The notes: generated by a model not told the origin, from the sequence alone. A DNA stretch of 64,000 nt from Candidatus Hodarchaeota archaeon (GCA_016840285.1 JAEOSR010000137.1:1-64000), one strand, 5' to 3'; positions 37,410 through 46,727 are shown, numbered from the stretch's first letter. Translations and numbers: made by a program.

Positions 37410-37917
37410 GACGTTGCCACTTTGGGTTCAGTTTTTATTTTTTTGTTTTTTTATAGGCTTCTCAAAATGAATCCTCCACAATATAAAAAGGGAGATCAGT
37501 AGTTTTATAACGAGGATCGCAGAATCTCAAATTCACTCAGAAAATGAATGCGTACGACGAACTTAGAAGATAGATAAAATGAAACTAGTTGAACTATAAC
37601 CTTTAAAACTATTTTTTTTTGAATATAACCAACTTATTTAGAAGTAAATCTTTGCTAATTCTGGCTAATAAAATACTTACTGATTTAGGGAAGCAAAAGT
37701 GGAAATAAAAGCTAATATTTATAAGCTAAGGAAATAGGAGAAAGATAATGAATGTATTGAAGAAGGCTTTTCCTATCTTTACAACTAGCGTTTTACGACA
37801 ATTAGACAGTTCAAATAGGATTGTGAGCCTAATAAATGCCAGTTTCAGCTAGGATATTGTTATGATCGAAACAATTACTCTTGGGAATAAAAGTTCTGTT
37901 CAATCAAAGAGGTCTGA
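37410..37917. other. Long leader/intergenic region before a small GTPase gene
   Basis: 508 nt. It holds the promoter region of the membrane protein gene (minus), a T-rich tract, and two short plus-strand frames before the GTPase: 37748-37852 (listed separately) and ATG 37862-37921 (19 codons, no good ribosome site, its stop overlapping the GTPase start). I see no tRNA or clear repeat. Confidence 0.5.
37748..37852 (+). CDS. Possible 34-residue small protein or leader peptide
   Basis: ATG at 37748 lies 6 nt after TAGGAGAAA, a better ribosome site than most genes here have. The peptide starts MNVLKKAFPIFTTSVLRQLD and ends at TAG 37852. It is basic-amphipathic. It precedes the GTPase gene by 65 nt and could be a leader or a small protein. 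No homologue known to me; the frame could be chance. Confidence 0.3.
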   Translation: MNVLKKAFPIFTTSVLRQLDSSNRIVSLINASFS

Positions 37918-38622
37918 GTGTTGAAGATAGTCCTTTTAGGCCCCTATAATAGTGGAAAATCAACAACCGTCCAAAAGATATGTAGTGGCTCTGCGATTTC
38001 TATCGATTATGGTGGAACCACTGTTGCGTTGGATCATTGTCGAACCCAAATCTATGGGGTTGAAATCTTCTTATTTGGAACTCCTGGGCTTCAACGATTC
38101 GAGATAATCCGAAAGATATTAAGCAAAGGAGCAGATGGCATACTTTTTGTAATTGATTCTGTAAACGTTGCCTCGTTTGAAGAAGCCGAAAAACTCCTGA
38201 GAGAGGTTTATGATATTCTACCTGGTGTTCCTATTGTGCTCTGCGCAAATAAACAAGACATTAAGGGTGCAAAAAGCCCCCAAGAAGTAGCAGATGCAGT
38301 CCTAGGCAAAGATAAGGGGAATATTTCAATCATAGGAACTTCAGCTAAAACTGGAGAAAAGCTTGAGCATGTTTTAGGTCTTATTGTGCTTAATGCAATT
38401 AAACAATATTATCATATACTTATAGCTGTGAAGAAATCAAATGGGGAACTTGCACAGATTGCCAAAAACATGAAAGAACCTGAAGAAATTGTGTTCTCTC
38501 AGCTTCAATTTGCTTCTTGGAGACGTCTTATAATTGCTGACTGGGATACCCAGCGATTCACTTTAACAAAAGGTGTTAGACAGATCACAGATATTCTCGA
38601 ATTTGGGCACAAACAAATTTAA
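37918..38622 (+). CDS. Small Ras/Arf-like GTPase with C-terminal winged-helix-like domain
   Basis: 234 residues. G1 GPYNSGKST, G2 Thr in YGGTTVALDH, G3 degenerate as GTPGLQRF (no DxxG Asp), G4 NKQD and G5 GTSAKTG. The first 170 residues form the G domain. The last 60 (SNGELAQIAKNMKEPEEIVF ... RRLIIADWDTQRFTLT) look like a winged helix, an unusual fusion. Belongs to an archaeal small-GTPase group seen in several phyla. Start GTG 37918 or TTG 37921. Next gene is a zinc-ribbon protein. Confidence 0.8.
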   Translation: MLKIVLLGPYNSGKSTTVQKICSGSAISIDYGGTTVALDHCRTQIYGVEIFLFGTPGLQRFEIIRKILSKGADGILFVIDSVNVASFEEAEKLLREVYDILPGVPIVLCANKQDIKGAKSPQEVADAVLGKDKGNISIIGTSAKTGEKLEHVLGLIVLNAIKQYYHILIAVKKSNGELAQIAKNMKEPEEIVFSQLQFASWRRLIIADWDTQRFTLTKGVRQITDILEFGHKQI

Positions 38623-38663
38623 GCAGTTTATCAATATATCATTCAAGAAAGGAGTTGACATGT

Positions 38664-38843
38664 TTGGTTGAAAAACCTGATGTCTATATTTGTCAAACTA
38701 AAGGTTGTGAACATCGTTTTCAAAGAGCGAAATTTATCACTGTTGAAGACGAAGATGGAATCTATATAACAAAACCCAGTTGTCCGAAGTGTGGTACAAC
38801 AGATATAATCTCTTCTGCTTGGTTGCTAAAAGAAGAAAAATAA
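38664..38843 (+). CDS. Small zinc-ribbon protein
   Basis: 59 residues with CQTKGC ... CPKCG, a four-Cys zinc site. TTG 38664 is preferred: GGAG at 38651-38654 is 9 nt away, whereas TTG 38655 directly follows it. It lies 41 nt after the GTPase gene and 24 nt before the THUMP gene, so probably the same operon. Family unknown; may be an RNA- or protein-binding adaptor. Confidence 0.6.
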   Translation: MVEKPDVYICQTKGCEHRFQRAKFITVEDEDGIYITKPSCPKCGTTDIISSAWLLKEEK

Positions 38844-38867
38844 TACTACTAGCGAGGCCACATTGTG

Positions 38868-39404
38868 ATGAGCTTCCTGATTAGCTCACAGCGGTCTTTT
38901 GAACGGGACGCTCTTTCTGAGGCTTATTACGTTATTTCTGATGTTCTAGGATATAAAACTCATCCTTTAAGATCCCGTGTCCCAGGTCTGGCAATTTTAC
39001 GATTAACAGAGGAAACCAAACCATTTCGCGTTATCAAAGAAATTCGCCAATATATTCAAGAAAAAGGCCCCTTAGTAGCCTGTTTAAAAATAGTACCTCT
39101 CGAACGATTAATAAAGACCAATCTCTCCGAGATTGTTGAAAATGCAGTATCTCTTGCGAAATTAAAGATCCTTCCGACTGATTCATGGAAGATCCATGTT
39201 CGGAAGCGACAAACCAACCTTAGGACGTTACAGGTAATTGAAAAAATTGCCGAGAATATTAATTGGGGAGTAGTAAACTTAACATCGCCAGATTTGGAGA
39301 TCCGAGTTGAAATTATAAGAGATTTAACTGGAATTTCTGTTATGGAACCACATTTAGTTTTCAGCCTAGCACATCTATGGGAAGAAGAGCAAAAAGGCAA
39401 ATGA
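38868..39404 (+). CDS. THUMP-domain protein (Tan1-like)
   Basis: 178 residues. The C-terminal half matches the THUMP RNA-binding fold, with WKIHVRKRQTNLRTLQVIEK and NLTSPDLEIRVEIIRDLTGI. There is no catalytic domain, so it resembles Tan1/THUMPD1, the tRNA-binding partner of the acetyltransferase that makes ac4C12. The N-terminus (EAYYVISDVLGYKTHPLRS) fits the associated N-terminal domain. ATG 38868; GTG 38865 also possible. Convergent with the KEOPS gene, another tRNA-modification factor. Confidence 0.75.
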   Translation: MSFLISSQRSFERDALSEAYYVISDVLGYKTHPLRSRVPGLAILRLTEETKPFRVIKEIRQYIQEKGPLVACLKIVPLERLIKTNLSEIVENAVSLAKLKILPTDSWKIHVRKRQTNLRTLQVIEKIAENINWGVVNLTSPDLEIRVEIIRDLTGISVMEPHLVFSLAHLWEEEQKGK

Positions 39405-39410
39405 TCTTAA

Positions 39411-39929
39411 CTACTCTAACGCTAAAAGAGCTATTTTTTGAAGAACTGCTTTTTCAATTTCATTAAACGTAAAATCGGTTGCATTGTACCCGTCATTACT
39501 TAGCATTTTGATAAAGAGTTCATTTTTAGATGAAAAATCATCTAAGAGGTTAATGTTTGGTTTCATATGTAGTTCTTCTTGCAGTTGATAGCTGGTATTG
39601 ATTAATGGCTGAGATCTTTCACCTAGTAATATTCCAGCAACATCTTTTGTGGTTTTTTTCACTCCCAAGAGAGCAATTGCTTTTTTTATTTGTCGTTGGG
39701 CAGCCACATAAAGAAGAACTTCGATAGAAAGGGTTTTTGATATCATTCGATTATTCTTTCTTGCATTTAATGCGTGCCAAGCAGCAGAGAAGAGGTGACG
39801 ATAACCCCAGATATACTGATTATCGAATAATTGTGATGCTAATATACTGTATTTGGTTCTGTTTTTGGTTAAAATCATCCTTATATCTGAATGTGCCGAC
39901 TCAGATATAAGAGTTCCAGTAAAAACCAA
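39411..39929 (-). CDS. cgi121: KEOPS complex subunit Cgi121
   Basis: Subunit of the KEOPS complex that makes t6A at tRNA position 37; Cgi121 binds the tRNA 3' end. Recognised by HLFSAAWHALNA, ISKTLSIEVLLYVAAQRQIK and the C-terminal VLQKIALLALE, matching archaeal Cgi121 (MJ0187-like). The first start available is TTG 39929, but an upstream in-frame stretch encodes KSYIIENVDGTLLL, which looks like the missing first beta-strand; translation may start at a rare codon (ATT/ATA) upstream. Other KEOPS genes are not in the window. Confidence 0.8.
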   Translation of the reverse strand: MVFTGTLISESAHSDIRMILTKNRTKYSILASQLFDNQYIWGYRHLFSAAWHALNARKNNRMISKTLSIEVLLYVAAQRQIKKAIALLGVKKTTKDVAGILLGERSQPLINTSYQLQEELHMKPNINLLDDFSSKNELFIKMLSNDGYNATDFTFNEIEKAVLQKIALLALE

Positions 39930-40094
39930 TAAGAGGGTTCCATCAACATTTTCAATAATATAAGATTTATTTTGGGGTATTTAAATGACTCTCCATTTGT
40001 TAGCGAGAAATTTTACTTAACTAGGTTTTTTTTAACGTGTACTGATTTTGTAGTAATATTCCTACAGTTCAGTTTAAAGTGTTGATATGGCAAG

Positions 40095-40697
40095 ATGGTT
40101 ACGTTTAAAATAGTCAGCTGGCAAGAAATAGACCATTTAGCACGTAAACTTTTTCATCTGATTAAAAATGATGGATTTGAGCCTGATATCATATTAGGTA
40201 TAAGTAGAGGAGGGACAATTCCAGCTAGATTATTGAGTGATATGTTTGAAGCAGTGATACCATTCAAAGAGGGAGGAAATACCTCAATATTAGCCAGCAT
40301 GCAGATTAAATTCTATACAGCAATAGCAGAAACTCATACCCGACCGATAGTAGCACAAGATGTAACGGTCGAGATTCAACAAAAGAGGATCTTATTGGTA
40401 GATGATCTAGTGGATAGTGGAGAAAGTATTCAGTGTGCTCTCGATTATCTAAATTTAAAAAATCCTAAAGAAATTAAAATTGCCGCTCTTCTCCACAAAC
40501 CTTGGTCCAAGGTCACCCCACATTATTACGTGGAGGAAGCAACGGAATGGGTAGTATTTCCCCATGAATATTACGAATTCATGACCGAACGAACCATTTC
40601 AAAAGGATATGATAAAGCAGAAGCATGGGCGACTTTTCTGAAGTTGGGCATCCCCGACTCATCCGTCTCTTTCTTCGTAGAGAACTTTCTATCCTAA
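40095..40697 (+). CDS. Purine phosphoribosyltransferase-like protein
   Basis: 200 residues, type I PRTase fold. N-terminal ILGISRGGTIPARLLS and the PRPP-binding loop ILLVDDLVDSGESI are intact. The C-terminal VVFPHEYYE and related motifs resemble archaeal xanthine/hypoxanthine-guanine PRTases (Gpt/HptA-like). Exact base specificity is unclear. Start ATG 40095. Divergent from cgi121. Confidence 0.82.
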   Translation: MVTFKIVSWQEIDHLARKLFHLIKNDGFEPDIILGISRGGTIPARLLSDMFEAVIPFKEGGNTSILASMQIKFYTAIAETHTRPIVAQDVTVEIQQKRILLVDDLVDSGESIQCALDYLNLKNPKEIKIAALLHKPWSKVTPHYYVEEATEWVVFPHEYYEFMTERTISKGYDKAEAWATFLKLGIPDSSVSFFVENFLS

Positions 40698-40796
40698 CAT
40701 ACTAACGGAATCTATCCTTCAAGAAAAAGTACTTTTGCAGATGAAAATTCTGATTTTAATGTCTTAAAAAACCTTGAATTAGGCCTCGTGAATAGG

Positions 40797-42689
40797 ATGC
40801 AGTTATTGTTAATTCACTCAGATGGTTTTAGTTGGAAAATTAATGATAAAGCTGTGAGTAATCCAGAACCGTTAACAGATCACATTTTAGGCGAGTACAC
40901 TACAAATGAATCCGTGATGATCGTTTTTATTGGTGTTGAGACTAGTGATACCGAGAATGCAGCCTTTATAATTGAAAAAACTGTATTAGAACTTCAACAG
41001 GCCCTCCTTGATATTAAAGAAACGAATATTATTCTTTATCCTTGGGTACATCTAGTTAAAATGACACCAGCTAAACCAACTGATGCTTTAAGCATTCTTC
41101 AAACATTACATATACAATTGGAAAAGAATATTCCTGATTTCCATATTCTTCGTGCTCCATTCGGGTATTATAAAAGATTCTCTCTACAGTGTAAGGGGCA
41201 TGCTCTTGCGGAACGCTCCAAGGAGATTACAAGTGGAGATAGAATTTCAGAATCAGCAATTGAAGTAACAGCTGCAATTACAGCCGAAGATGAAGTAAAA
41301 TCTCAATTTTACATTCTTAATCAATCTGGTAATTTAATTCAATATGAGAAATACAACTATGAAGATTTAAATGACCTTCAAATATTTGTTAATTATGAAA
41401 CAGCAAAAGATAGGAGCGTAAGTTCTCCTCCTAAGCATGTTGAGCTCATGAAACAATTGGAATTAGTCGATTACGAAGAAGGCAGTGATGCTGGAAATTT
41501 TCGCATTCTTCCCAGAGGTTACGTTGTTAAACATTTAATTGAAAGTCACGTTCTCGAGATGGCAATTAAATATGGCGCGATGGTTGTTCAAACTCCTCTA
41601 ATGTATTCCTATGAACACCCCTCACTGAAAAAATATTTAGCCCGTTTTCCTGCTCGTCAGTATATAGTAAAATCTGGTCAGAAAGACTATTTTCTCAGGT
41701 TTTCAGCCTGTTTTGGTCAATTCCTTACGTTGTCTGACTCAATAATTAGTTATCGTCAGCTTCCTTTGAAAATGTACGAATTATCAGCTTCTTTCAGACG
41801 TGAACAGCGAGGTGAATTAGCTGGTATCCGCCGCCTCCGTGCTTTCACTATGCCTGATTTGCATACTGTAGCGATAGATATGCCAATGGCTAAGAAAGAA
41901 TTCGAATCTCAATTTATACTTGCACTTCAATATATGAATGATATTGAGGTCAATTTTGAGACTGCATTTCGAATGACAACCAGTTTCTATGAGGAGAACA
42001 AAGATTGGATCATATCACTGATAAATAAGCTCGAAAAACCGATTCTAATCGAGTTATTCGATACAAGGTATGCTTATTTCATTTTAAAATTTGAATTCAA
42101 TATCGTAGACGCTCAGAAAAAAGCTGCTGCCTTATCCACAGTCCAAATAGATGTAGAAAACTCAGAACGGTTTGATATTAAATTCACCAATGAACAGGGA
42201 GAAGAAGTCTATCCCCTTCTATTACATTGCTCCTTGTCAGGATCTACTGAACGTGTAATTTATGGTGTTCTCGAAGAACAACTCAAACAAATGCATAAAG
42301 GTATCAAACCCCAAATTCCCCTATGGTTATCACCCACTCAAGTTCGGATTTTACCAGTCACTAGGGAATTCATTCCCTATTCTGAAAAAATTGCTGAAAA
42401 ATTGGAACAAAACAATTTTCGAGTAGAAATTGATGATCGTGATCTCTCCCTAGCCAAGAAAATTCGTGCAGCAGAAAAACTTTGGACCCCTTTGATTTTT
42501 GTAATAGGTAAAAAGGAAATAAATCAAGAGAAAATAACTGTTCGTTACAGAATGGAGAATACACAAGCATTTCAAACTTTAAAAGAAATAATAACATACA
42601 TCGAAAAGCATACTGCAGAAAAACCGACTTTTTTACGAGCTTTCCCGAAACTCGTGTCTTCACAACCAATTTTCACACGTGAGGTTTAA
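40797..42689 (+). CDS. thrS: Threonyl-tRNA synthetase, archaeal type
   Basis: Charges tRNA-Thr. Archaeal N-terminal editing domain of the D-aminoacyl-tRNA-deacylase fold (MQLLLIHSDGFSW), followed by the class II catalytic domain (SASFRREQRGELAGIRRLRA for motif 2, and HCSLSGSTERVIYGVLEE for motif 3) and a C-terminal anticodon-binding domain (LPVTREFIPYSEKIAEKLEQ). The zinc-ligand Cys (SACFGQF) and both His positions are present. ATG 40797 is preferred to GTG 40788. About 630 residues, normal length. A tRNA-Thr gene lies elsewhere in the window (56.8 kb). Confidence 0.95.
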   Translation: MQLLLIHSDGFSWKINDKAVSNPEPLTDHILGEYTTNESVMIVFIGVETSDTENAAFIIEKTVLELQQALLDIKETNIILYPWVHLVKMTPAKPTDALSILQTLHIQLEKNIPDFHILRAPFGYYKRFSLQCKGHALAERSKEITSGDRISESAIEVTAAITAEDEVKSQFYILNQSGNLIQYEKYNYEDLNDLQIFVNYETAKDRSVSSPPKHVELMKQLELVDYEEGSDAGNFRILPRGYVVKHLIESHVLEMAIKYGAMVVQTPLMYSYEHPSLKKYLARFPARQYIVKSGQKDYFLRFSACFGQFLTLSDSIISYRQLPLKMYELSASFRREQRGELAGIRRLRAFTMPDLHTVAIDMPMAKKEFESQFILALQYMNDIEVNFETAFRMTTSFYEENKDWIISLINKLEKPILIELFDTRYAYFILKFEFNIVDAQKKAAALSTVQIDVENSERFDIKFTNEQGEEVYPLLLHCSLSGSTERVIYGVLEEQLKQMHKGIKPQIPLWLSPTQVRILPVTREFIPYSEKIAEKLEQNNFRVEIDDRDLSLAKKIRAAEKLWTPLIFVIGKKEINQEKITVRYRMENTQAFQTLKEIITYIEKHTAEKPTFLRAFPKLVSSQPIFTREV

Positions 42690-42886
42690 GATACAATAAT
42701 TAAGAACCCATATAAATCATTAAAGAAACAATAATACCAAATACACCGTCCTCGAAAGGGATTGTTAGTACACTTTCAGAGGAGAATATATTAGGTAGAC
42801 TGTCAAGATGAGCATTTAGTTTAGAAAATTCAGAATTCTACCTCCTATGTGCTTTAAGTTAACATAACATTTGAAAGGGAAATAGA

Positions 42887-43432
42887 ATGCCCACGAAATT
42901 GTTTGGTCGTGAAATTGAAAATCAAATCGCTTTTGTAGGCTTAGCGAATGCAGGGAAAACAACATTGGTTAAAAGACTTAAGGGTGACGATAATCTAGAG
43001 ACCGTTCCAACAATGGGAATGAATATTGAGACATTAAAAATCGGTGATATTGAAGTAATGGCAGTAGATCTAGGAGGACAGCCCACATATCCTACCAGCT
43101 TGTGGGAACCATTTGTTTCCGAGGCATCTGGTATTGTTTTTGTCTTCGACTCCGCAGATAGCTCTAAAGTAGAGAATGCTGGAGTTTGGTTAAAGAATGT
43201 GATCCAATGGGCACCAGAAGACTCTGCATTTCTTTTTTTGGCGAATAAACAAGATTTAACAGAAGCAATGTCCCTCGAGAATATTATCCATACATTAGAG
43301 CTCGAAACGGAAATGGCTACAAGACCCAGAACCTTTGCTGTGTACCCTTGTTCAGCGTTGACTGGTGAAGGCGTTGATGAACCGTGGCAGTGGATGAGTG
43401 ATAGATTCCGCAGTAAAAGGACACGGAAATAG
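42887..43432 (+). CDS. Arf-like small GTPase 1
   Basis: 181 residues. G1 GLANAGKTT, switch I Thr in PTMGMN, G3 DLGGQ, G4 NKQD and G5 CSALTG, all Arf/Sar-type. The Gly2 myristoylation site of eukaryotic Arfs is absent (starts MPTKLFGR). Directly followed (15 nt) by a second Arf-like gene, so the two are an operon and could act as a pair. Membrane or regulatory role is inferred from the family. Confidence 0.88.
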   Translation: MPTKLFGREIENQIAFVGLANAGKTTLVKRLKGDDNLETVPTMGMNIETLKIGDIEVMAVDLGGQPTYPTSLWEPFVSEASGIVFVFDSADSSKVENAGVWLKNVIQWAPEDSAFLFLANKQDLTEAMSLENIIHTLELETEMATRPRTFAVYPCSALTGEGVDEPWQWMSDRFRSKRTRK

Positions 43433-43447
43433 AGATAGGTGCCCTAA

Positions 43448-44011
43448 ATGAGTTTCCTTTCAAAGTTACGTGCAAAATTTGCGAAAGAAAAGTTAACTGT
43501 GAAGATTGCGTGGCTTGGTCTTGACCAAGCAGGAAAAACTACCCTTGTCAAAAGAATTACTTCTGGAGAATTTGACAGCAGCACTTTTCGAACACTGGGG
43601 ATGAATGTTGATGAATTTAGTTCGGGGAATGTTAGATTTATTTCATGGGATATTGGAGGCCAAGAAGCATTTCGGGAGTCTCTTTGGGAAAGCTACATGT
43701 CAGGCAGTATGGGAATCGTATATGTGGTCGATAGTGCTGATAGATCGAGAATAGCTGAAGCTAAGATAGAATTATGGAAATATGTTCTTGATAATGACAA
43801 AGTTGAGAACATCCCAATTCTAGTTCTTGCGAATAAACAGGATTTGCCTGATGCGGCGTCTGCGGGGGAAGTGGCCCGAGGACTTAATCTCCATAAAGTC
43901 ACCACGCATTCATACGCCATTGTACCAACATCCGCCAAGACTGGTTTTAATGTGGAAGAAGGACTTGAGTGGCTTCGTCAAAGAGTGACAGAGAAAATCG
44001 AACTCTTGTAA
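43448..44011 (+). CDS. Arf-like small GTPase 2
   Basis: 187 residues. G1 GLDQAGKTT, switch I Thr in RTLGMN, G3 DIGGQEAF, G4 NKQD and G5 TSAKTG. Closer to canonical Arf than its upstream neighbour (GGQEAFRESLWESYM). No N-terminal Gly2; the first 15 residues are basic and could form an amphipathic helix. Convergent with a membrane protein gene after 26 nt. Confidence 0.88.
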   Translation: MSFLSKLRAKFAKEKLTVKIAWLGLDQAGKTTLVKRITSGEFDSSTFRTLGMNVDEFSSGNVRFISWDIGGQEAFRESLWESYMSGSMGIVYVVDSADRSRIAEAKIELWKYVLDNDKVENIPILVLANKQDLPDAASAGEVARGLNLHKVTTHSYAIVPTSAKTGFNVEEGLEWLRQRVTEKIELL

Positions 44012-44037
44012 CCAAAACAAGTTTGTTTTGGATTCAT

Positions 44038-44838
44038 CTAAGTCCGTTTCTTCTTCATAACTACTTTCTCTGAGACCTCATTAACACGTTCACACAAAGC
44101 AACAAAGAATTCTTGCACCTTTTCAAGATATAAATCTTCATTGATCCGCGCATAAATACGAATGGAGGGATCTTCAGCAGAATTGATTGATATTCGAACA
44201 GCAACTTTACGTATATTATGAAGTAGTTTCAACAGATTTTTATCCCCGAGGAAGTACGTCCCAGCCCGTTGGGAAGTCGCTTTTAGCAAGAAAAACTCAT
44301 CTAACTGTTTTATGCCTAACTCAATTTCCTCGAGTTGAAATAGGAGATCCTGGTGTTTTTTGATTTGTCCCTCTTCATTTTTAGGAATAATCTGTATTTT
44401 TGTAGGGATTTTTCCTTTCTTAGAATTTGCTTCCAGAGCAATGTAATCATTTACACCTGCAAACCAAGAAATGATAACCGACAACATAAGATGTCTTTCT
44501 TCTAATGCAAAAACCACCCGAAAATCCTTGAATGGTATATTTTGTGATTTCTTATACTTTGGAACAAGTAAACCCCCATTTGAACTCTTCTCTTCCATAA
44601 CTAGATCATCAAACTCCTCTACAAAGATTTCAAGCAAAGCATCTCGCGCTAACTCCATAATTTTACGATTTTTTCGTCTTCCAGCCCATAATAGATAGAA
44701 AGTAAAGAATAGAACCGTTCCAGGCCCTAAAAACAGCACAATATAGTCTATTATCCCAGATCCATTTTGGAGAAATATATGAGTGGAATATTTGAAAGGA
44801 AGTCTAAAAAGTCCCAAAGATGACATCATTGAACTCAT
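44038..44838 (-). CDS. Single-pass membrane protein, unknown function
   Basis: 266 residues. An N-terminal region with one hydrophobic helix (about 29-51, YIVLFLGPGTVLFFTFYLLW) is followed by RRKNRK, which puts the rest (about 210 residues, mixed alpha/beta) in the cytoplasm. No known family. Its position next to Arf-like GTPases and the JAMM/E2 genes suggests, but does not show, a membrane-trafficking role. Confidence 0.55.
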   Translation of the reverse strand: MSSMMSSLGLFRLPFKYSTHIFLQNGSGIIDYIVLFLGPGTVLFFTFYLLWAGRRKNRKIMELARDALLEIFVEEFDDLVMEEKSSNGGLLVPKYKKSQNIPFKDFRVVFALEERHLMLSVIISWFAGVNDYIALEANSKKGKIPTKIQIIPKNEEGQIKKHQDLLFQLEEIELGIKQLDEFFLLKATSQRAGTYFLGDKNLLKLLHNIRKVAVRISINSAEDPSIRIYARINEDLYLEKVQEFFVALCERVNEVSEKVVMKKKRT

Positions 44839-45009
44839 GTTTTACATTTTATTAAGCAATTTAAATTATTTTTCTTCGGAAATTTATTGTTATTAGTTCC
44901 CATCCTTTATAGTGACATTTTCATAAAAAAGGAAAAGCTCTAATGCTATATTCAAACAGATTATTACTTCAAACTCACACAATCCGCCCCCTAAAAATGG
45001 TTCCACAAT

Positions 45010-45621
45010 TTACTTTTCTTTATGTTGAATATAGCTAGCAATTTCCTGATGCTTGAAAGAATCTGTCCCTGGTTCACGAACAACTTGGTAAAATTTGAAA
45101 GCTGCAAGGCCATTCATGTCGATCTTGGTAGGTTCAACTACAAGTGCAACAGAAAGGGTATTATGGAGCTGAAAAGAGAAAATATGAGTGTTTACATCCG
45201 TTTGAGATAGAAATAAACCATAACCTGGGTGAGAATGCCACCATCCCAAGCAATAGTAATCATTCTCCAGTATTTTTTCAAAAACTTTAAAATCTTCATC
45301 GGAAAAAGAAACAGAAACTTCGTCGCCTTCTGCAACAAAAAAAATTTTAGATATCATTAGTTCATTAGGCCGGAGTTCTTTTCCACCTAACAGACCAATA
45401 GCTTCCCTAGGGATAGCATCTTTTGAATATTTGGTCATTTCATGGAGTAATGATCCCAAAATGGTAACTGATTTAACCTGGGGGACTGAAGGAACATGAA
45501 AGTCTTCAGCTTCCCTTATTTTTTCAATTGATTCCTTTTTTGTTGTTTCAACAGCCTCTGTAGTTGGAATTTTGGAATTTTCGGCCTTAGCTCCTTTTGG
45601 TGTTTTTTTATTATCAGACAT
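45010..45621 (-). CDS. JAMM/MPN+ metalloprotease (Rpn11-like deubiquitinase)
   Basis: 203 residues. The JAMM zinc site is complete: Glu73 in PREAIGLLGG, His129-x-His131 in WHSHPG, and Asp142 in SQTD after Ser139. A 40-residue polar, Thr/Lys-rich N-terminal tail precedes the domain. Such Asgard and Thaumarchaeota-related proteins cleave ubiquitin or SAMP conjugates. It is 32 nt downstream of the E2 gene on the same strand, an operon of conjugation and removal. Because the ubiquitin here ends in GG, it is more likely to remove conjugates than to process precursors. Confidence 0.9.
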   Translation of the reverse strand: MSDNKKTPKGAKAENSKIPTTEAVETTKKESIEKIREAEDFHVPSVPQVKSVTILGSLLHEMTKYSKDAIPREAIGLLGGKELRPNELMISKIFFVAEGDEVSVSFSDEDFKVFEKILENDYYCLGWWHSHPGYGLFLSQTDVNTHIFSFQLHNTLSVALVVEPTKIDMNGLAAFKFYQVVREPGTDSFKHQEIASYIQHKEK

Positions 45622-45653
45622 AGACCATTCACAATATTTATATTATTGATCGA

Positions 45654-46196
45654 TCATTTAGCATGCTTTTTGGTCCATTCTTCAGCCGTATCCCAAAAGA
45701 TTTCAAAACTTTTTTTCATAGTCTCTCCAGCTTCAGGGTTAAAAGGATCATTTGGATCAACAAGATATTCTGGAAAATCTACATCCCCTGTTGCCCGATA
45801 AACATCTAACATCATTTCGATATGCTCAAATACACTGGGTAATGTGATTGTTTCCTTCCATCCCCCTGATTTCCCTAGATTATTCCAATTGACAAGACTT
45901 AAGCATACATTAGAGCCCCATTTCCATTGAGTTGTGCCAATTGCAATATTGGGATGCCATATGGGAGTTATAAAGTTGCAAATCGGAGGTTTGAAGGGAT
46001 ATTCTGGGGGGAGATCAACAGTGATCTCAAACTCACCCCCATCATAAGGAGTCTCTTTCCTCCCCTTAATTGTTGCCTTATAGTGGTGTAGATTGTTATT
46101 AACAATAACCCACTTGACATGGCTTGTTTTTGGAGGATAAGTTTTTAGCATTCGTTTAAATTCTTCTCGTAATCGTCTTGAGTGCAAATCCTGCAA
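45654..46196 (-). CDS. E2 ubiquitin-conjugating enzyme
   Basis: 180 residues, UBC fold. N-terminal helix RRLREEFKRMLKTYP, PEYPFKPP, HPN (81-83) and the catalytic Cys98 in SNVCLSLVNW are all present, so it should form a thioester with the ubiquitin at 48.2 kb. C-terminal helices with DVDFPEYLVDPNDPFNP are longer than minimal E2s. Start is TTG (46194-46196). A truncated second copy, 87 percent identical in the shared 70 residues, lies 0.8 kb upstream. Confidence 0.92.
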   Translation of the reverse strand: MQDLHSRRLREEFKRMLKTYPPKTSHVKWVIVNNNLHHYKATIKGRKETPYDGGEFEITVDLPPEYPFKPPICNFITPIWHPNIAIGTTQWKWGSNVCLSLVNWNNLGKSGGWKETITLPSVFEHIEMMLDVYRATGDVDFPEYLVDPNDPFNPEAGETMKKSFEIFWDTAEEWTKKHAK

Positions 46197-46315
46197 GGTA
46201 TTCTCACCTTTTGAATAAAGGTAGATGAATGAAATTAGAACCGATTGATAGAATCATGAGGTGAATACTAATATAATAATTTATATTATAAGTGGCAAGA
46301 TTGAGATTCAATTTC

Positions 46316-46727
46316 TCAGTCTAAATCGTTAGAATTTAACTTATTTTCCTTGTTAGTTGCTAACCATTCTAGATTTTTTAAGTAAAAATCAGTAATGTTC
46401 TTAGAATCCCGAGTAACCGTCTTAAACTTCTTCCATGTCGTAACAGTACTTTTTAAAGGCATACCTCTTAGTTCATAACCCTTAGACATCTTCCAGGTAT
46501 CTTGTATTTGATCAATTATACTTCCATCATCTAAATTACCAATAAAAGGTCTATCTATAATCAGATCTATCTCTTTGGAATTGAAATCTTGGAAAATTTC
46601 GCGAGCTGCTTCAACTCCCTCTCCAAGCCTATCTATCCCATTATGGTTGTCCCAACTAGCAATAATAACAATATGATGTCCATCTATAAGATTATTCTTC
46701 TTAAATTTTGATATTTCGTTTGATTCA
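46316..46727 (-). pseudogene. Headless open frame beside the CRISPR-like repeats
   Basis: About 135 codons from the edge of the first CRISPR-like repeat to TGA at 46316-46318, with no ATG, GTG or TTG in its first 60 codons. The translation includes DGHHIVIIASWDNHNGIDRL, LIIDRPFIGNLDDGSIIDQI and GYELRGMPLKSTVTTWKKF. I do not recognise the family. The clean frame suggests a real gene whose 5' end was lost at the repeat junction. Confidence 0.4.

Noticed and set aside
37862..37921. 19-codon frame overlapping the GTPase start
   Set aside because: No ribosome site; mentioned only as part of the leader region.
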